This document shows, in pieces, positions 7,801 to 14,295 of a stretch of DNA of 22,221 bases. This DNA is from SFTH01 sp963643985. Lineage in GTDB: Bacteria > Bacillota > Clostridia > Christensenellales > Aristaeellaceae. The position numbers and the translations under genes were made by a program. The notes below the pieces were generated by a model. That model saw only the letters and a list, made by a program, of their open reading frames with translations, did no database searches and was not told the origin of the DNA. Each line of letters begins with the position of its first letter. The first letter of the stretch is position 1. Where the stretch lies: assembly GCA_963643985.1 (NCBI GenBank), contig CAVINP010000027.1, positions 1 through 22,221 on the forward strand, given 5' to 3'.

Positions 7801-9634
7801 AGGTATCGCCCTCGGCGGTGTGCAGATAGCCCTCCTTCTCGCGCATGTTCAGTATCACGCCGCATTCCTTGGGCAGGCGGTTCATGTCGCGCCCCAGCAC
7901 GATCAGCGTCATGCCGCAGCGGTTGGTGAGCAGCTGGCGCATGATGGGCTCGTCTTCCAGTATGCGGTGATTGGTGCAGAATATGATGTAATGCGGCAGG
8001 GGCAGGGCTTCCTTGTCCTCCTTGCCGTCCTGATTTTCGTCTTTCTGTGCGGCCTCGGGCCTGTTCTTGCGGATGGTGAGCACCTCGTCCAGATGCGCCA
8101 CGACATCGTGCACATCATCGGGGTTGTGCGCCACCATGCGCAGCTCGCGGTCTTCGCTGGTGAACATGTGCGGCAGCCAGCGCGTCCACTCCCACTGGGA
8201 GGCACTGCCCTCTTCGGTCAGCACCGCCATGCGCACATCGTGGTAGGAGTGCAGCGCGGCGATCTGCATCAGCATGCCCTGTGCAAAGAGCACCGCACGT
8301 ATGTCGCCCAGTATGCCCACGACCGCCTCGTCGCGCAGAGAGATCGTCACGGGCGCACCCTTGACCGAGTGATAGCTGTCGTAGAGGCGCTTGGGCTCAT
8401 CGCGCAGCGGATCGTCGATCAGGGAGAGCTTCTTGGGCTGTATGGTGATGGTGCAGGGCATCTCGACCTCGCCCGTGCCCACGCGCATCTGCAGAAAGTC
8501 CGGGTGCGAGGGCATGCGGTTCCACAATTCGCCCGATCTGCGGGCGGGGATGACGGCGCACTGGGCCGCGTTCGGGAAGGTGTCGCACAGGCGCGTAAGC
8601 TCCTTGGCGTTCATGTCCCTGAGCGTCTGCTCCATCTCGGAAATGTAGCGGATGTACATCTCGCGACGGCGGCGCTCGATCTGCGTCTCCTGCTTTTTGC
8701 GGTAGTTGCGGTTGACCAGACCCCACATGACCGCCAGCGCGGAGGACGTGCCGATCATGACAAGTCCGCTGGACATCATGCCGCTGCGGCCGGCCACGAC
8801 CGTGCCCATGAGCATCGGCAGCACCATCGTCATGGACGGGCCGAGCTGAAGCAGCAGGGGCTGGTATTGCTGGTTGGCCTTGGCGATCGGCGGCTCGATC
8901 TCGGTGTCCACCGCCTCGGTCTTTTTAAGCATGCGCGGCGCACGCAGGAATTCCTCCGTGACGCTGTATGCGGGCTTTTCCTCGTCCTCATTGCGCGGCG
9001 GCTCCTTGGGCGGCGTCCACACATCAAGCTTCGGGCGCGTGCTCGTGCGCGTGCGGTTGACGGCAATGCAGTCGCCCAGGTACACCAGCTTCAGGCCGGA
9101 GGGGAAGGTCAGTATATCGCCCACGTTCAGCCTCACGACCGCGCCGTGCAGGTTGCGGCCGTTGTAATAGCTGCCGTTGGAGGAGGCATCCTGGAACTTG
9201 GCCACGCCGTCGCGGCCGCGGTTGAGTATGCCGTGTTCACCACTCATCCAGTTGCTGCCGTCATGGATGTCGGCCTTGTCGCTGCGGCCGATCACCAGGC
9301 GGCGGGCGGGCAGGCGGAATTTCTCAAAGCGCAGCCACTCACGCTCGCAGAGCATGAAGACCAGGCGGATCTCCTTGCCGTTGTCGGCATTTTGGATCGT
9401 GAAGTTGCTCATCTCGCCCTTGAGCTCGTGCTCCCTGTGTCCGCCCTGCGGCCAGCACAGGGGCGCCTGGGGCCTGATGAAGACATTGCCGTCCAGCGAG
9501 CGCGCAAGTATGCACACGTCGCTGTCCCAGCCCGTCTCGTTCTGGCCCAGAACGATGCTGAAGCGCCAGTTTTCCTGATCCGGGAAAAATACGTCCCTGC
9601 AGGTCGCGGAGAAATTAAGCTGTACGCTATACAA
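4802..9634 (-). CDS. essC: FHA-EssC type VII secretion ATPase (FtsK/SpoIIIE family)
   Basis: About 1,610 residues, close to or somewhat longer than typical EssC. The start is probably TTG at 9632-9634, nine bases from AGGAG; another TTG at 9643 touches that site, and no ATG is available before residue 70. Domains: N-terminal beta region, FHA domain about 107-190 (VIGRSDKADI, SSNGSYYNG), two membrane helices about 265-310, then three FtsK-like ATPase modules. Module 1 has an intact Walker A GTTGSGKS near residue 710 and Walker B LIIIVDEFAEL near 815. Module 2 has GLAGSGKT near 1,075 but Walker B reads VIFVDRY, without the catalytic Glu. Module 3 is degenerate (GPRRSGVT near 1,400; VLIDNAERL). 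A charged Glu/Lys linker near 1,000 joins modules 1 and 2. By family knowledge it is the membrane motor that recognises WXG100 substrates. Genes for FHA proteins lie directly upstream. Confidence 0.96.
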   Translation of the reverse strand: MYSVQLNFSATCRDVFFPDQENWRFSIVLGQNETGWDSDVCILARSLDGNVFIRPQAPLCWPQGGHREHELKGEMSNFTIQNADNGKEIRLVFMLCEREWLRFEKFRLPARRLVIGRSDKADIHDGSNWMSGEHGILNRGRDGVAKFQDASSNGSYYNGRNLHGAVVRLNVGDILTFPSGLKLVYLGDCIAVNRTRTSTRPKLDVWTPPKEPPRNEDEEKPAYSVTEEFLRAPRMLKKTEAVDTEIEPPIAKANQQYQPLLLQLGPSMTMVLPMLMGTVVAGRSGMMSSGLVMIGTSSALAVMWGLVNRNYRKKQETQIERRRREMYIRYISEMEQTLRDMNAKELTRLCDTFPNAAQCAVIPARRSGELWNRMPSHPDFLQMRVGTGEVEMPCTITIQPKKLSLIDDPLRDEPKRLYDSYHSVKGAPVTISLRDEAVVGILGDIRAVLFAQGMLMQIAALHSYHDVRMAVLTEEGSASQWEWTRWLPHMFTSEDRELRMVAHNPDDVHDVVAHLDEVLTIRKNRPEAAQKDENQDGKEDKEALPLPHYIIFCTNHRILEDEPIMRQLLTNRCGMTLIVLGRDMNRLPKECGVILNMREKEGYLHTAEGDTCRVAFEYPDRALLWQFSREMAPLRVRDVAQSAAIPSLVSFLDIYGVRRVEELQVWRMWTENHTYEGLKSVIGYRAGSQPFVLDISDKYHGPHGLIAGTTGSGKSVMLETYILSLALSYSPRQVQFILIDYKGGGMADSFRNLPHVAGIIDNLQGPRVIDRALASLNGEIHRREKIFKSVGINNINDYARRFGEVPGMELPHLIIIVDEFAELKSEQPEFMAELVSASRVGRSLGIHLILATQKPSNSVSDEIWANSRFHLCLRVQTTQDSMEMLKRPDAAYIKGMGRCFIQIGNDEIFEQVQTSYSGLEYKPDEPLPEELPHLLTPTGHVVRVPESNRAEVERIRRLKNGEADEKAEATEATGEEKKEEKVTQMKAVLERIGEVAAEHGLVHDRMMWLPELPARIALRDFAFFRAAAWCDGIWPNPAGDIVVPLGLADDVAHQRYLPYCLNLTQMRNLICAGLAGSGKTAFMQTMVYSLCSLYDPEHLNIYILSLTSKTPGHLRAFPQVGDIVFDGEDLEIRRFINMIYAEHLRRGTIFAQASTDSFTQYNRARLNRGEKVMPAIVIFVDRYVQLKELFANDEATTARIQTLIQEGSGRGIHMVVTAMSKMEVPGRLHPFFGGIALQQKERADYSDVIGMRVPFEMPTIAGFSGRAMGVLDEKIFEIQLGLAGAAPEHRGEGFDDMRQPEKFAVNVAVSESKRTSDVERAEDLQLYAQKQRTSWKGTFPPAIARIPEKPTWEIYAEMPAVKRMLSEDFALPVGYDQAKGEAAGIHLGQAQSWMVYGPRRSGVTNFLKLTARMMRMKNADVYVIGDSSWKKLCGEIGAGCFETQPEISAFLQDFIQKYAKPRGPLHKMAEQAGKAAARKQAAEFTPVCVLIDNAERLQTLFAGADLAKERQIMEVLLREIAEKPNYNFSIFMGISGKTRIVMGNEPLKSCAAQGRAIALGGRLSDFDPCGVASALPSKLRDAQQAPGNGFVFDNGAAFRLVVPLAEIEEE

Positions 9635-9670
9635 GTATTTCAACTCCTGTCCGGTGGTATGGGAAGGGGG

Positions 9671-9700
9671 TAGTCAGCAGTAACCGGTAACTGCTATCCC
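9671..9700. repeat. Short palindromic heptad element
   Basis: GTCAGCA, GTAACCG, GTAACTG, CTATCCC; the centre AGCAGTAACC/GGTAACTGCT is an imperfect palindrome. It lies between the membrane FHA gene and essC, 5 bp past the former's stop. Confidence 0.7.
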
Positions 9701-9705
9701 GTCTC

Positions 9706-10248
9706 TCAAAAATGCGCATACTCGACGGTGAAGTCGCGGCCGTCGATCATGATGTGGTCGCCCTGCACCAGCTTGTAGGATCGGCGGGGCTCCATGCGCA
9801 CGCTGTTGAGAAACGTGCCGTTCGTGCTGCCCTTGTCCACCGCATAGCAGACCTGCTCCAGTTCGTCGTAGCGCAGCTCCAGATGATGGCGGCTGATCTT
9901 GCCGCCGTTGATGCTGAAGTCATTGTCGTTGCTGCGGCCGATGGTGTAGTTGGGCTTGTTGACCATGATGCGCCGCGCACCGAAATCCGTGCGCCCGGCC
10001 AGCACCATGTATACGCGCTGCTCGTCGCAGGACGGTATGGGCGGCATGTCCGTCGAGGGCGGCATCGGCAGCTCCTCGGGCTTGCGCGTGAACCACTCCG
10101 GGTGCATTCTGCGCAGCAGCAGCAGCACGCACAGCAGCACGATCACGCCCAGCAGGCAGAGCAGCACGTTCTTGAGCGCCAGCAGGAACAGCCCGAAGAG
10201 TACGGGTATCGCGATCAGTACGCAGACGATAATTTTGTTCCTGTTCAT
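9706..10248 (-). CDS. Membrane-anchored FHA-domain protein of the T7SS
   Basis: 180 residues from the ATG at 10246-10248, five bases after AGGAG; a GTG two codons upstream touches that site. Two adjacent membrane helices (about 6-24 and 28-46) form an N-terminal hairpin. A Pro-rich linker follows, then a cytosolic FHA domain about 103-170 with the phosphothreonine-binding signature GRSNDNDF, SRHHLEL and STNGTFLN. By family knowledge FHA domains bind phosphothreonine made by PknB-type kinases, so this protein probably scaffolds assembly at EssC, which carries its own FHA domain. It follows the upstream FHA gene almost without a gap. Confidence 0.92.
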   Translation of the reverse strand: MNRNKIIVCVLIAIPVLFGLFLLALKNVLLCLLGVIVLLCVLLLLRRMHPEWFTRKPEELPMPPSTDMPPIPSCDEQRVYMVLAGRTDFGARRIMVNKPNYTIGRSNDNDFSINGGKISRHHLELRYDELEQVCYAVDKGSTNGTFLNSVRMEPRRSYKLVQGDHIMIDGRDFTVEYAHF

Positions 10249-10250
10249 AC

Positions 10251-11426
10251 TCACTCCTGATAATATACCGTCACCTTGTGAGCGCCGAACTCGAGCACAT
10301 CGCCGCTGTGGACGAAGCGGTCATCCACCTGCGATTTGCCCGTGCTCTGCAGCCGTTCACCATTGATCACCGTGCCGTGACTCGAGCGGTTGCGCAGGCG
10401 AAGCTTGCCGTTGTCGGGGATCAGCTCGCACTGCTTGCGCGATACGGACAGGTCCTCGGGGTTGAGCGGGAAGCTGCCCTGGCTGCGGCCGATGAATATC
10501 ACGTCCTTCATGCGGGCCTTGTGGAAGACGCGCATGCCGTTGTACTCGATGCGGAAGACCACTTCGCCCCTGCCCGGACGGACGGCATCCCGTTCGTCCG
10601 CACTGCCCAAGGGGGTTTCCCCTTTCTTTTCACCCTTGCCGCCCAGCAGGCGTATAAGAAGGAATACGATCACGCAGAGCAGCACAAAGCCCAGCACCCA
10701 GATCAGCCACACCGGCAGTTCCATGCCCAGCAGCGCCGTCGTGCCGCCGAAATAGCCCATCACGCGCTGATCGACGGATTTGTCCGAACCGGATGCGGTG
10801 TAGGTCATGGCATCCGAACCCATGATGCACTCATAGAGTGCCTCGGTGATGCCGTCCTCGCGCCCCTCGACGCGGCTGTTGCACTGCACGAAGGCGTCCA
10901 CGGCATCCTGCATCTTCTCGTCGTACACGCCCTTGGTGAAATCCTTGCCCTTGTTGCCGTAGCCCAGCCGGCTGAGGCGATTCTGCACCTCGGTGACATC
11001 ATCGCCCCGGGAGCCGATACTCATCACGCTGCTGTTCTCGCGTGCGGGCGACTTGAGCGTGCCCTGCATATCCATTACGCGCCAGTACAGCGCATAGGAG
11101 ATGCCGTCCTCGTAGTAGATCAGGTCATCGTTGTACTCCGTGACCATGCGCACCGCCGTCATGGTCGGGCCGTCGAGTTCCTTGGAAGAGAGCGTATCCT
11201 CGCTGACACCCTGCCGGTAGAAGCCTTCTTCATTGAGCTTGCTCTTGAACTCCGGCAGTTCCTCGTTGCGGACCGAATCTTCACCGTCCGCAACTCTGAA
11301 CCTGATATCCTTCTCCTGTGCGTCCGCAATGTAGTGTTTTTCCGTCTCCTGCGCATATGCGCCAGAGGCAATCAGGAAAAGCAGGGTCAGGAGAATGCAC
11401 AGACCGGATAGGATTTTCTTCTGCAT
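10251..11426 (-). CDS. Signal peptide - peptidoglycan-binding-like - TM - FHA protein
   Basis: 391 residues. Signal peptide 1-25 (hydrophobic core, cleavage after AYA). An exported region follows; residues about 136-202 (SIGSRGDDVTEVQNRLSRLGYG ... DAVDAFVQ) match the three-helix peptidoglycan-binding domain 1. A membrane helix spans about 237-262, then a basic stop-transfer segment, then a cytosolic FHA domain about 308-388 (FIGRSQGSF, LSVSRKQCEL, SSHGTVING). It would thus connect the cell wall to phosphothreonine signalling inside the cell. Its position at the head of the secretion genes, with EssB/EsaA-like genes absent, suggests that it supplies an envelope-spanning function; that part is inference. 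Ribosome binding site AAGGAG precedes the ATG. Confidence 0.92.
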   Translation of the reverse strand: MQKKILSGLCILLTLLFLIASGAYAQETEKHYIADAQEKDIRFRVADGEDSVRNEELPEFKSKLNEEGFYRQGVSEDTLSSKELDGPTMTAVRMVTEYNDDLIYYEDGISYALYWRVMDMQGTLKSPARENSSVMSIGSRGDDVTEVQNRLSRLGYGNKGKDFTKGVYDEKMQDAVDAFVQCNSRVEGREDGITEALYECIMGSDAMTYTASGSDKSVDQRVMGYFGGTTALLGMELPVWLIWVLGFVLLCVIVFLLIRLLGGKGEKKGETPLGSADERDAVRPGRGEVVFRIEYNGMRVFHKARMKDVIFIGRSQGSFPLNPEDLSVSRKQCELIPDNGKLRLRNRSSHGTVINGERLQSTGKSQVDDRFVHSGDVLEFGAHKVTVYYQE

Positions 11427-11480
11427 ACGAAACGCTCCTTGTTGTTTGATTTGTCACGGTAAATCGTGGTGAGCTGTCCA

Positions 11481-11489
11481 CCCCCCCCC
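11481..11489. other. Nine-base homopolymer C tract
   Basis: An uninterrupted run of nine C (G on the transcribed strand) about 55 bp upstream of the FHA/peptidoglycan-binding gene. Such tracts are prone to slippage and could vary between cells; no promoter spacing effect can be shown because I see no clear -10/-35 here. Confidence 0.6.
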
Positions 11490-11547
11490 ACCGCAAGCGG
11501 TCCCTCGCCCCTTTATGGCAGTCGCGAAGCGGGTATCCGGTGCGTTT

Positions 11548-11610
11548 CAGGGGAGGCAAGGTTCTGGTTCCCCTGCAAGGGGAGCTGCCGAGCGGTCACC
11601 GGTCACTGCT
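11548..11610. repeat. Diverged hairpin cassette plus short heptad palindrome
   Basis: GGGGAGGCAAGG and CCCCTGCAAGGGGAG resemble the hairpin cassette in reverse orientation. Directly after it, 11591-11610 reads AGCGGTCACCGGTCACTGCT, the heptad type also seen at 9671-9700. The minus-strand gene at 11603-13024 ends inside it: its TGA stop is part of the repeat. Confidence 0.65.
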
Positions 11611-13024
11611 CCCCCTGCAGCCCTGCTGCCTCGCGGAGCAGTTCCGAGAGGTATCTCACGCTCTCCTGCGCGTTTGTGACGTAGTCGCGCAGCAGTATTT
11701 CGCGGAAGAATTCGCGGTAGAGTGCCATCACGCCCTCGTGCGCCACCATGACCTCACTGTGCCCCCGGGCCAGGTTGTAGTCGGTGTCCGACGGCAGTAT
11801 CAGTATGCCTGCGCCGTCGTAGCAGCTGATCTCCGCATCGCGCAGCGTCTGATCGTTCTTCAGAAAGAAGATGTGCGCGTAGGGGTTGTTTTTCTGCTGA
11901 TCAAGCAGCGCCTGCAGTATCTCGATGCGCTCTCCGATCGTGTAGGGGCGCATGCCCCAGAAATGATCGCTCGTTCTGCCGCTGAGCACAAACCTGCGGA
12001 ACGCGCCCTTTTTGAAGATCGTGTAGCAGTGCTTGTGCTTGGTGCAGGCATCCTCGTAGCGTCGCCTGTATATCGCCGTGAGCGGGGACAGGATTTCGTC
12101 AAACTGTCCGTCCTTTTCCATGCTGCCCTCCAGCAGCGCCTGACGGAGTATGTGCGTGGGGATCCGGTCCACACCGATGTCCGGCTTGATCTTCCAGATG
12201 CTGCGGCCGCGCTCCAAAGCGGCGCAGTCGCGGCTGTAGGTGATGTAGTCCGAAGAGTTGAGGTAGCTGCGCTTGGCCGGTTCGTACCTGTCCTTGACGA
12301 AGCCGAGCTGCTCCGGCAGGTTTGCGGGCGCATCGTCCATGCTCAGCACCACGGCCTCACACGTGCCCATGAGGTGCACAATGTCCGTGTGCGCCGCGCC
12401 GTCGTGCCATTGCGCAATGAGCATGTCCGCCCCTTTTATGCCGCTCTCGTCCTTTTGAGACTCGCGGCGGACGTAGACGCTGTAGTTCGGCTCGTAAAAT
12501 ACGGGCATCAATGCGCAGACACTGCAAACCGTTCGCGCACTGTTGCGGTCCACGTAAAGAAAATGCTCCACCTGCGTGTTGCCCTGCTGCAAAAGGCGCC
12601 CGAGCAGGGCAAAAAGCCCCGGCATGTACTGGCCGTTGACAAGGCTGATCTTCACCTGTTTTGCATGGGCGTAACGCTCATAAAGATCCACCGCCGTACC
12701 GTCGGCCAATGTGGCGTGCAAGGACTCGGGCTGCTCCTGCGCGCCCTGAACAAAGTGCCACATGTACTGCATCGCGCGGCACTTTTCCTCGCCGTAGATG
12801 CTGACCCGCACCGCAGCGTGCAGCGCATTGCGCTCGTCCTGCGTCAACTCAAAGCGGCGATTGAGCAGCTGCTCCAGCTTGCGTATGCTCTCGGGCTTCG
12901 CGCTGTCCTTGAGGATGCGATCCAGCGATGTCCGGCTCTTATAGCCCAGCAGGTCCGAAAGCCCCTTCAGGGAAAGGCCCTCTCTGTCTGCCAGCTGTTT
13001 CAGATACTGTCTGATATCCTGCAT
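11603..13024 (-). CDS. Large HTH transcriptional regulator beside the T7SS
   Basis: 473 residues. The first 60 (MQDIRQYLKQLADREGLSLKGLSDLLGYKSRTSLDRILKD...) form a Cro/XRE-like helix-turn-helix. The remaining 400 residues are a soluble mixed domain I cannot assign, with no membrane segment; it may sense a ligand or partner. The ATG at 13024 has only a modest GAGG site. A plausible sigma-A promoter lies about 80-110 bp upstream. The gene heads the T7SS block in the same orientation, 176 bp before the FHA/peptidoglycan-binding gene, so it is a good candidate for its regulator. The final residues LQGEQ and the stop run into a heptad repeat. Confidence 0.82.
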   Translation of the reverse strand: MQDIRQYLKQLADREGLSLKGLSDLLGYKSRTSLDRILKDSAKPESIRKLEQLLNRRFELTQDERNALHAAVRVSIYGEEKCRAMQYMWHFVQGAQEQPESLHATLADGTAVDLYERYAHAKQVKISLVNGQYMPGLFALLGRLLQQGNTQVEHFLYVDRNSARTVCSVCALMPVFYEPNYSVYVRRESQKDESGIKGADMLIAQWHDGAAHTDIVHLMGTCEAVVLSMDDAPANLPEQLGFVKDRYEPAKRSYLNSSDYITYSRDCAALERGRSIWKIKPDIGVDRIPTHILRQALLEGSMEKDGQFDEILSPLTAIYRRRYEDACTKHKHCYTIFKKGAFRRFVLSGRTSDHFWGMRPYTIGERIEILQALLDQQKNNPYAHIFFLKNDQTLRDAEISCYDGAGILILPSDTDYNLARGHSEVMVAHEGVMALYREFFREILLRDYVTNAQESVRYLSELLREAAGLQGEQ

Positions 13025-13103
13025 TCGCGTTCTGCCTCACATCGTTTACGGATGACAAAAGAGGAACACAAAAACAGCGTTTTGCCCCCCACCATTTCAT
13101 CTA

Positions 13104-13132
13104 ATTGTAACATTGGGGGCGATACGAAACAA
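13104..13132 (-). promoter_or_regulatory. Sigma-A promoter of the HTH regulator gene
   Basis: On the minus strand: -35 TTGTTT (13127-13132), 17 bp spacer, -10 TACAAT (13104-13109), with TG one base upstream of the -10. It points at the start codon at 13024. Confidence 0.65.
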
Positions 13133-13134
13133 TG

Positions 13135-13178
13135 CTTAACGTACACAGCAAACTGTGTATTAACAATTGCTTAACGAT
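13135..13178 (-). promoter_or_regulatory. Candidate operator: GTT direct repeats and an ACACAG-N4-CTGTGT palindrome
   Basis: Upstream of the -35 box, the minus strand shows ATCGTTAAG, ACAGTTTGC and TACGTTAAG; the first two are spaced 22 bp and the last fits the LytTR/AgrA-type consensus at all nine positions, the others at eight. Overlapping this is the palindrome ACACAG-CAAA-CTGTGT (13143-13158), which could instead serve the HTH regulator itself. Two LytTR proteins are encoded in this window. Confidence 0.35.
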
Positions 13179-13304
13179 ATTTTCCGCCCCCTGCCGTCTG
13201 TACGACATGCCATGCCCCATATCATTTTAACGCATTGCCCTTCTTTTGACAAACCGCTCGTGACATCAGGCGAACCGCTCATGCAGGAATTAGCGAATAA
13301 TATC

Positions 13305-13333
13305 TTGAATGTGAAGGGATTTGGGTGTAGAAT
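13305..13333 (+). promoter_or_regulatory. Sigma-A promoter of the two-component operon
   Basis: -35 TTGAAT (13305-13310), 17 bp spacer, -10 TAGAAT (13328-13333). The leader to the ATG at 13594 would be about 250 bp and consists of a heptad element and an inserted MITE. The intervening bases 13179-13304 show nothing else I can support. Confidence 0.6.
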
Positions 13334-13406
13334 GGTCGTCAGCGGTCAGTTGAATGGTTCGGGTCTCTGCTCATCACCGCACCATTTCACTGACCGCTGA
13401 TCCCTA
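13331..13406. repeat. Heptad element with inverted arms, split by a MITE
   Basis: Left arm GGTCAGCGGTCAGTTGAATGG is roughly reversed and complemented by the right arm CCATTTCACTGACCGCTGAT. The right arm continues beyond the MITE at 13567-13583: joining the flanks with a single TA gives CACTGAC, CGCTGAT, CCCTAAC, CACTAAC in perfect 7 bp phase. Confidence 0.85.
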
Positions 13407-13566
13407 GAGTGTGTTTCTAAAATGAGACATGTGCAGTTTCGAGTGGATTTGCTTGCAGTTCAAGGCGATTTTCCGCAGGTTTACTGGAGGTAAATCAAGG
13501 GAAATCAACGCAGAAATGCAGGCAAAGACGCCGAAAATGCATCGTGGCGAATTTAGAAACACGCTC
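13407..13566. mobile_element. 160 bp MITE with 15 bp terminal inverted repeats and TA duplication
   Basis: Left end GAGTGTGTTTCTAAA and right end TTTAGAAACACGCTC are inverted repeats matching at 14 of 15 positions. TA flanks both ends (13405-13406, 13567-13568). There is no ORF inside. By established knowledge, TA duplication and short ends suggest a non-autonomous element moved by an IS630/Tc1-like transposase; no such gene is in the window. Confidence 0.85.
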
Positions 13567-13593
13567 TAACCACTAACCAACGAGGTGCCGTCC

Positions 13594-14295
13594 ATGAACA
13601 TCGTACTGCTGGATGACTCGCCCGCGCACAACGCGCAGATGCGCAGGGCGATCGAAGATATTGCTACAAGAGAAAACCTGCCCGCCCGGGTCGTGCTGGA
13701 AGCGACCACGTTTGAGGAGCTTAACGCCTATGCCGCGGGGAATCCGCCCAAGACGCTCTACTTTCTGGACATACGTCTGGAGACGGACGGGACGGGCATC
13801 GATGCCTGCCGCGCTCTCACCCGCAGCGACGTGCGCGACCGCTTCGTGTTCGTCTCGGCCTATCCCAACTACGCGCTGGACTGCCTGAACGTGCACGCCT
13901 ACGACATGCTGCTCAAGCCCGTGGACCTCAACGCCCTGCGCGAGTGCCTGGTCTGCAGCTGCCGCGACATGGCGGCAGACGACGCGCAGAGCGTGGAGCT
14001 GCGCATCGGCTCGCGCATCGTGCGGCTGCCCGCAAATGATATCTACTATGTCGAGGCCGGGGGCCGCAACGTGGTGGCGCACACCGCCCGCGGCGATTAC
14101 AGCTGGGGATCGACGCTCTCGGGTGTGCTGGAGCTGCTGCGTCCCTACGGCTTTATACAGATTCACCGCTCGATAATCGCCAACCGCGCCCACATACCGG
14201 AGATGGACACCGAGGCCGACAGCGTCACCGTGCACGGCACCGTGCTGCCCTTCTCGCGCAGAATCCGCAGAGAGATGAAGAAGGGGGCGAAGTAA
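13594..14295 (+). CDS. LytTR response regulator (AgrA/ComE-like)
   Basis: 233 residues from the ATG at 13594, seven bases after GAGGTG; a GTG three codons upstream lies inside that site. The receiver domain is intact: acidic pair D7-D8 (LLDDSP), phospho-acceptor D59 (YFLDIRL), S88 and K108 (LLKPVD). Residues about 130-230 form a LytTR domain (IYYVEAGGRNVVAH ... IQIHRSIIANRAHI ... LPFSRRIRREMKK). By family knowledge it is phosphorylated by the AgrC-like kinase whose ATG directly abuts its stop and then binds direct-repeat promoter sites. It contrasts with the T7SS LytTR protein, which lacks these phosphorylation residues. The start codon is 27 bp past a MITE. Confidence 0.94.
   Translation: MNIVLLDDSPAHNAQMRRAIEDIATRENLPARVVLEATTFEELNAYAAGNPPKTLYFLDIRLETDGTGIDACRALTRSDVRDRFVFVSAYPNYALDCLNVHAYDMLLKPVDLNALRECLVCSCRDMAADDAQSVELRIGSRIVRLPANDIYYVEAGGRNVVAHTARGDYSWGSTLSGVLELLRPYGFIQIHRSIIANRAHIPEMDTEADSVTVHGTVLPFSRRIRREMKKGAK

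Noticed and set aside
5237..9673. Plus-strand open frame of 1,478 codons opposite essC
   Set aside because: Antisense shadow of a GC-rich gene: His/Arg/Ala-rich translation, no domain or ribosome binding site, while the minus strand has clear FHA and FtsK motifs.
11540..13174. Plus-strand open frame of 544 codons opposite the HTH regulator
   Set aside because: Antisense; no start signal; the minus strand has promoter and HTH motif.
13245..13250. TTGACA as a plus-strand -35 box
   Set aside because: No acceptable -10 lies 15-19 bp downstream; the TTGAAT/TAGAAT pair at 13305-13333 is better.
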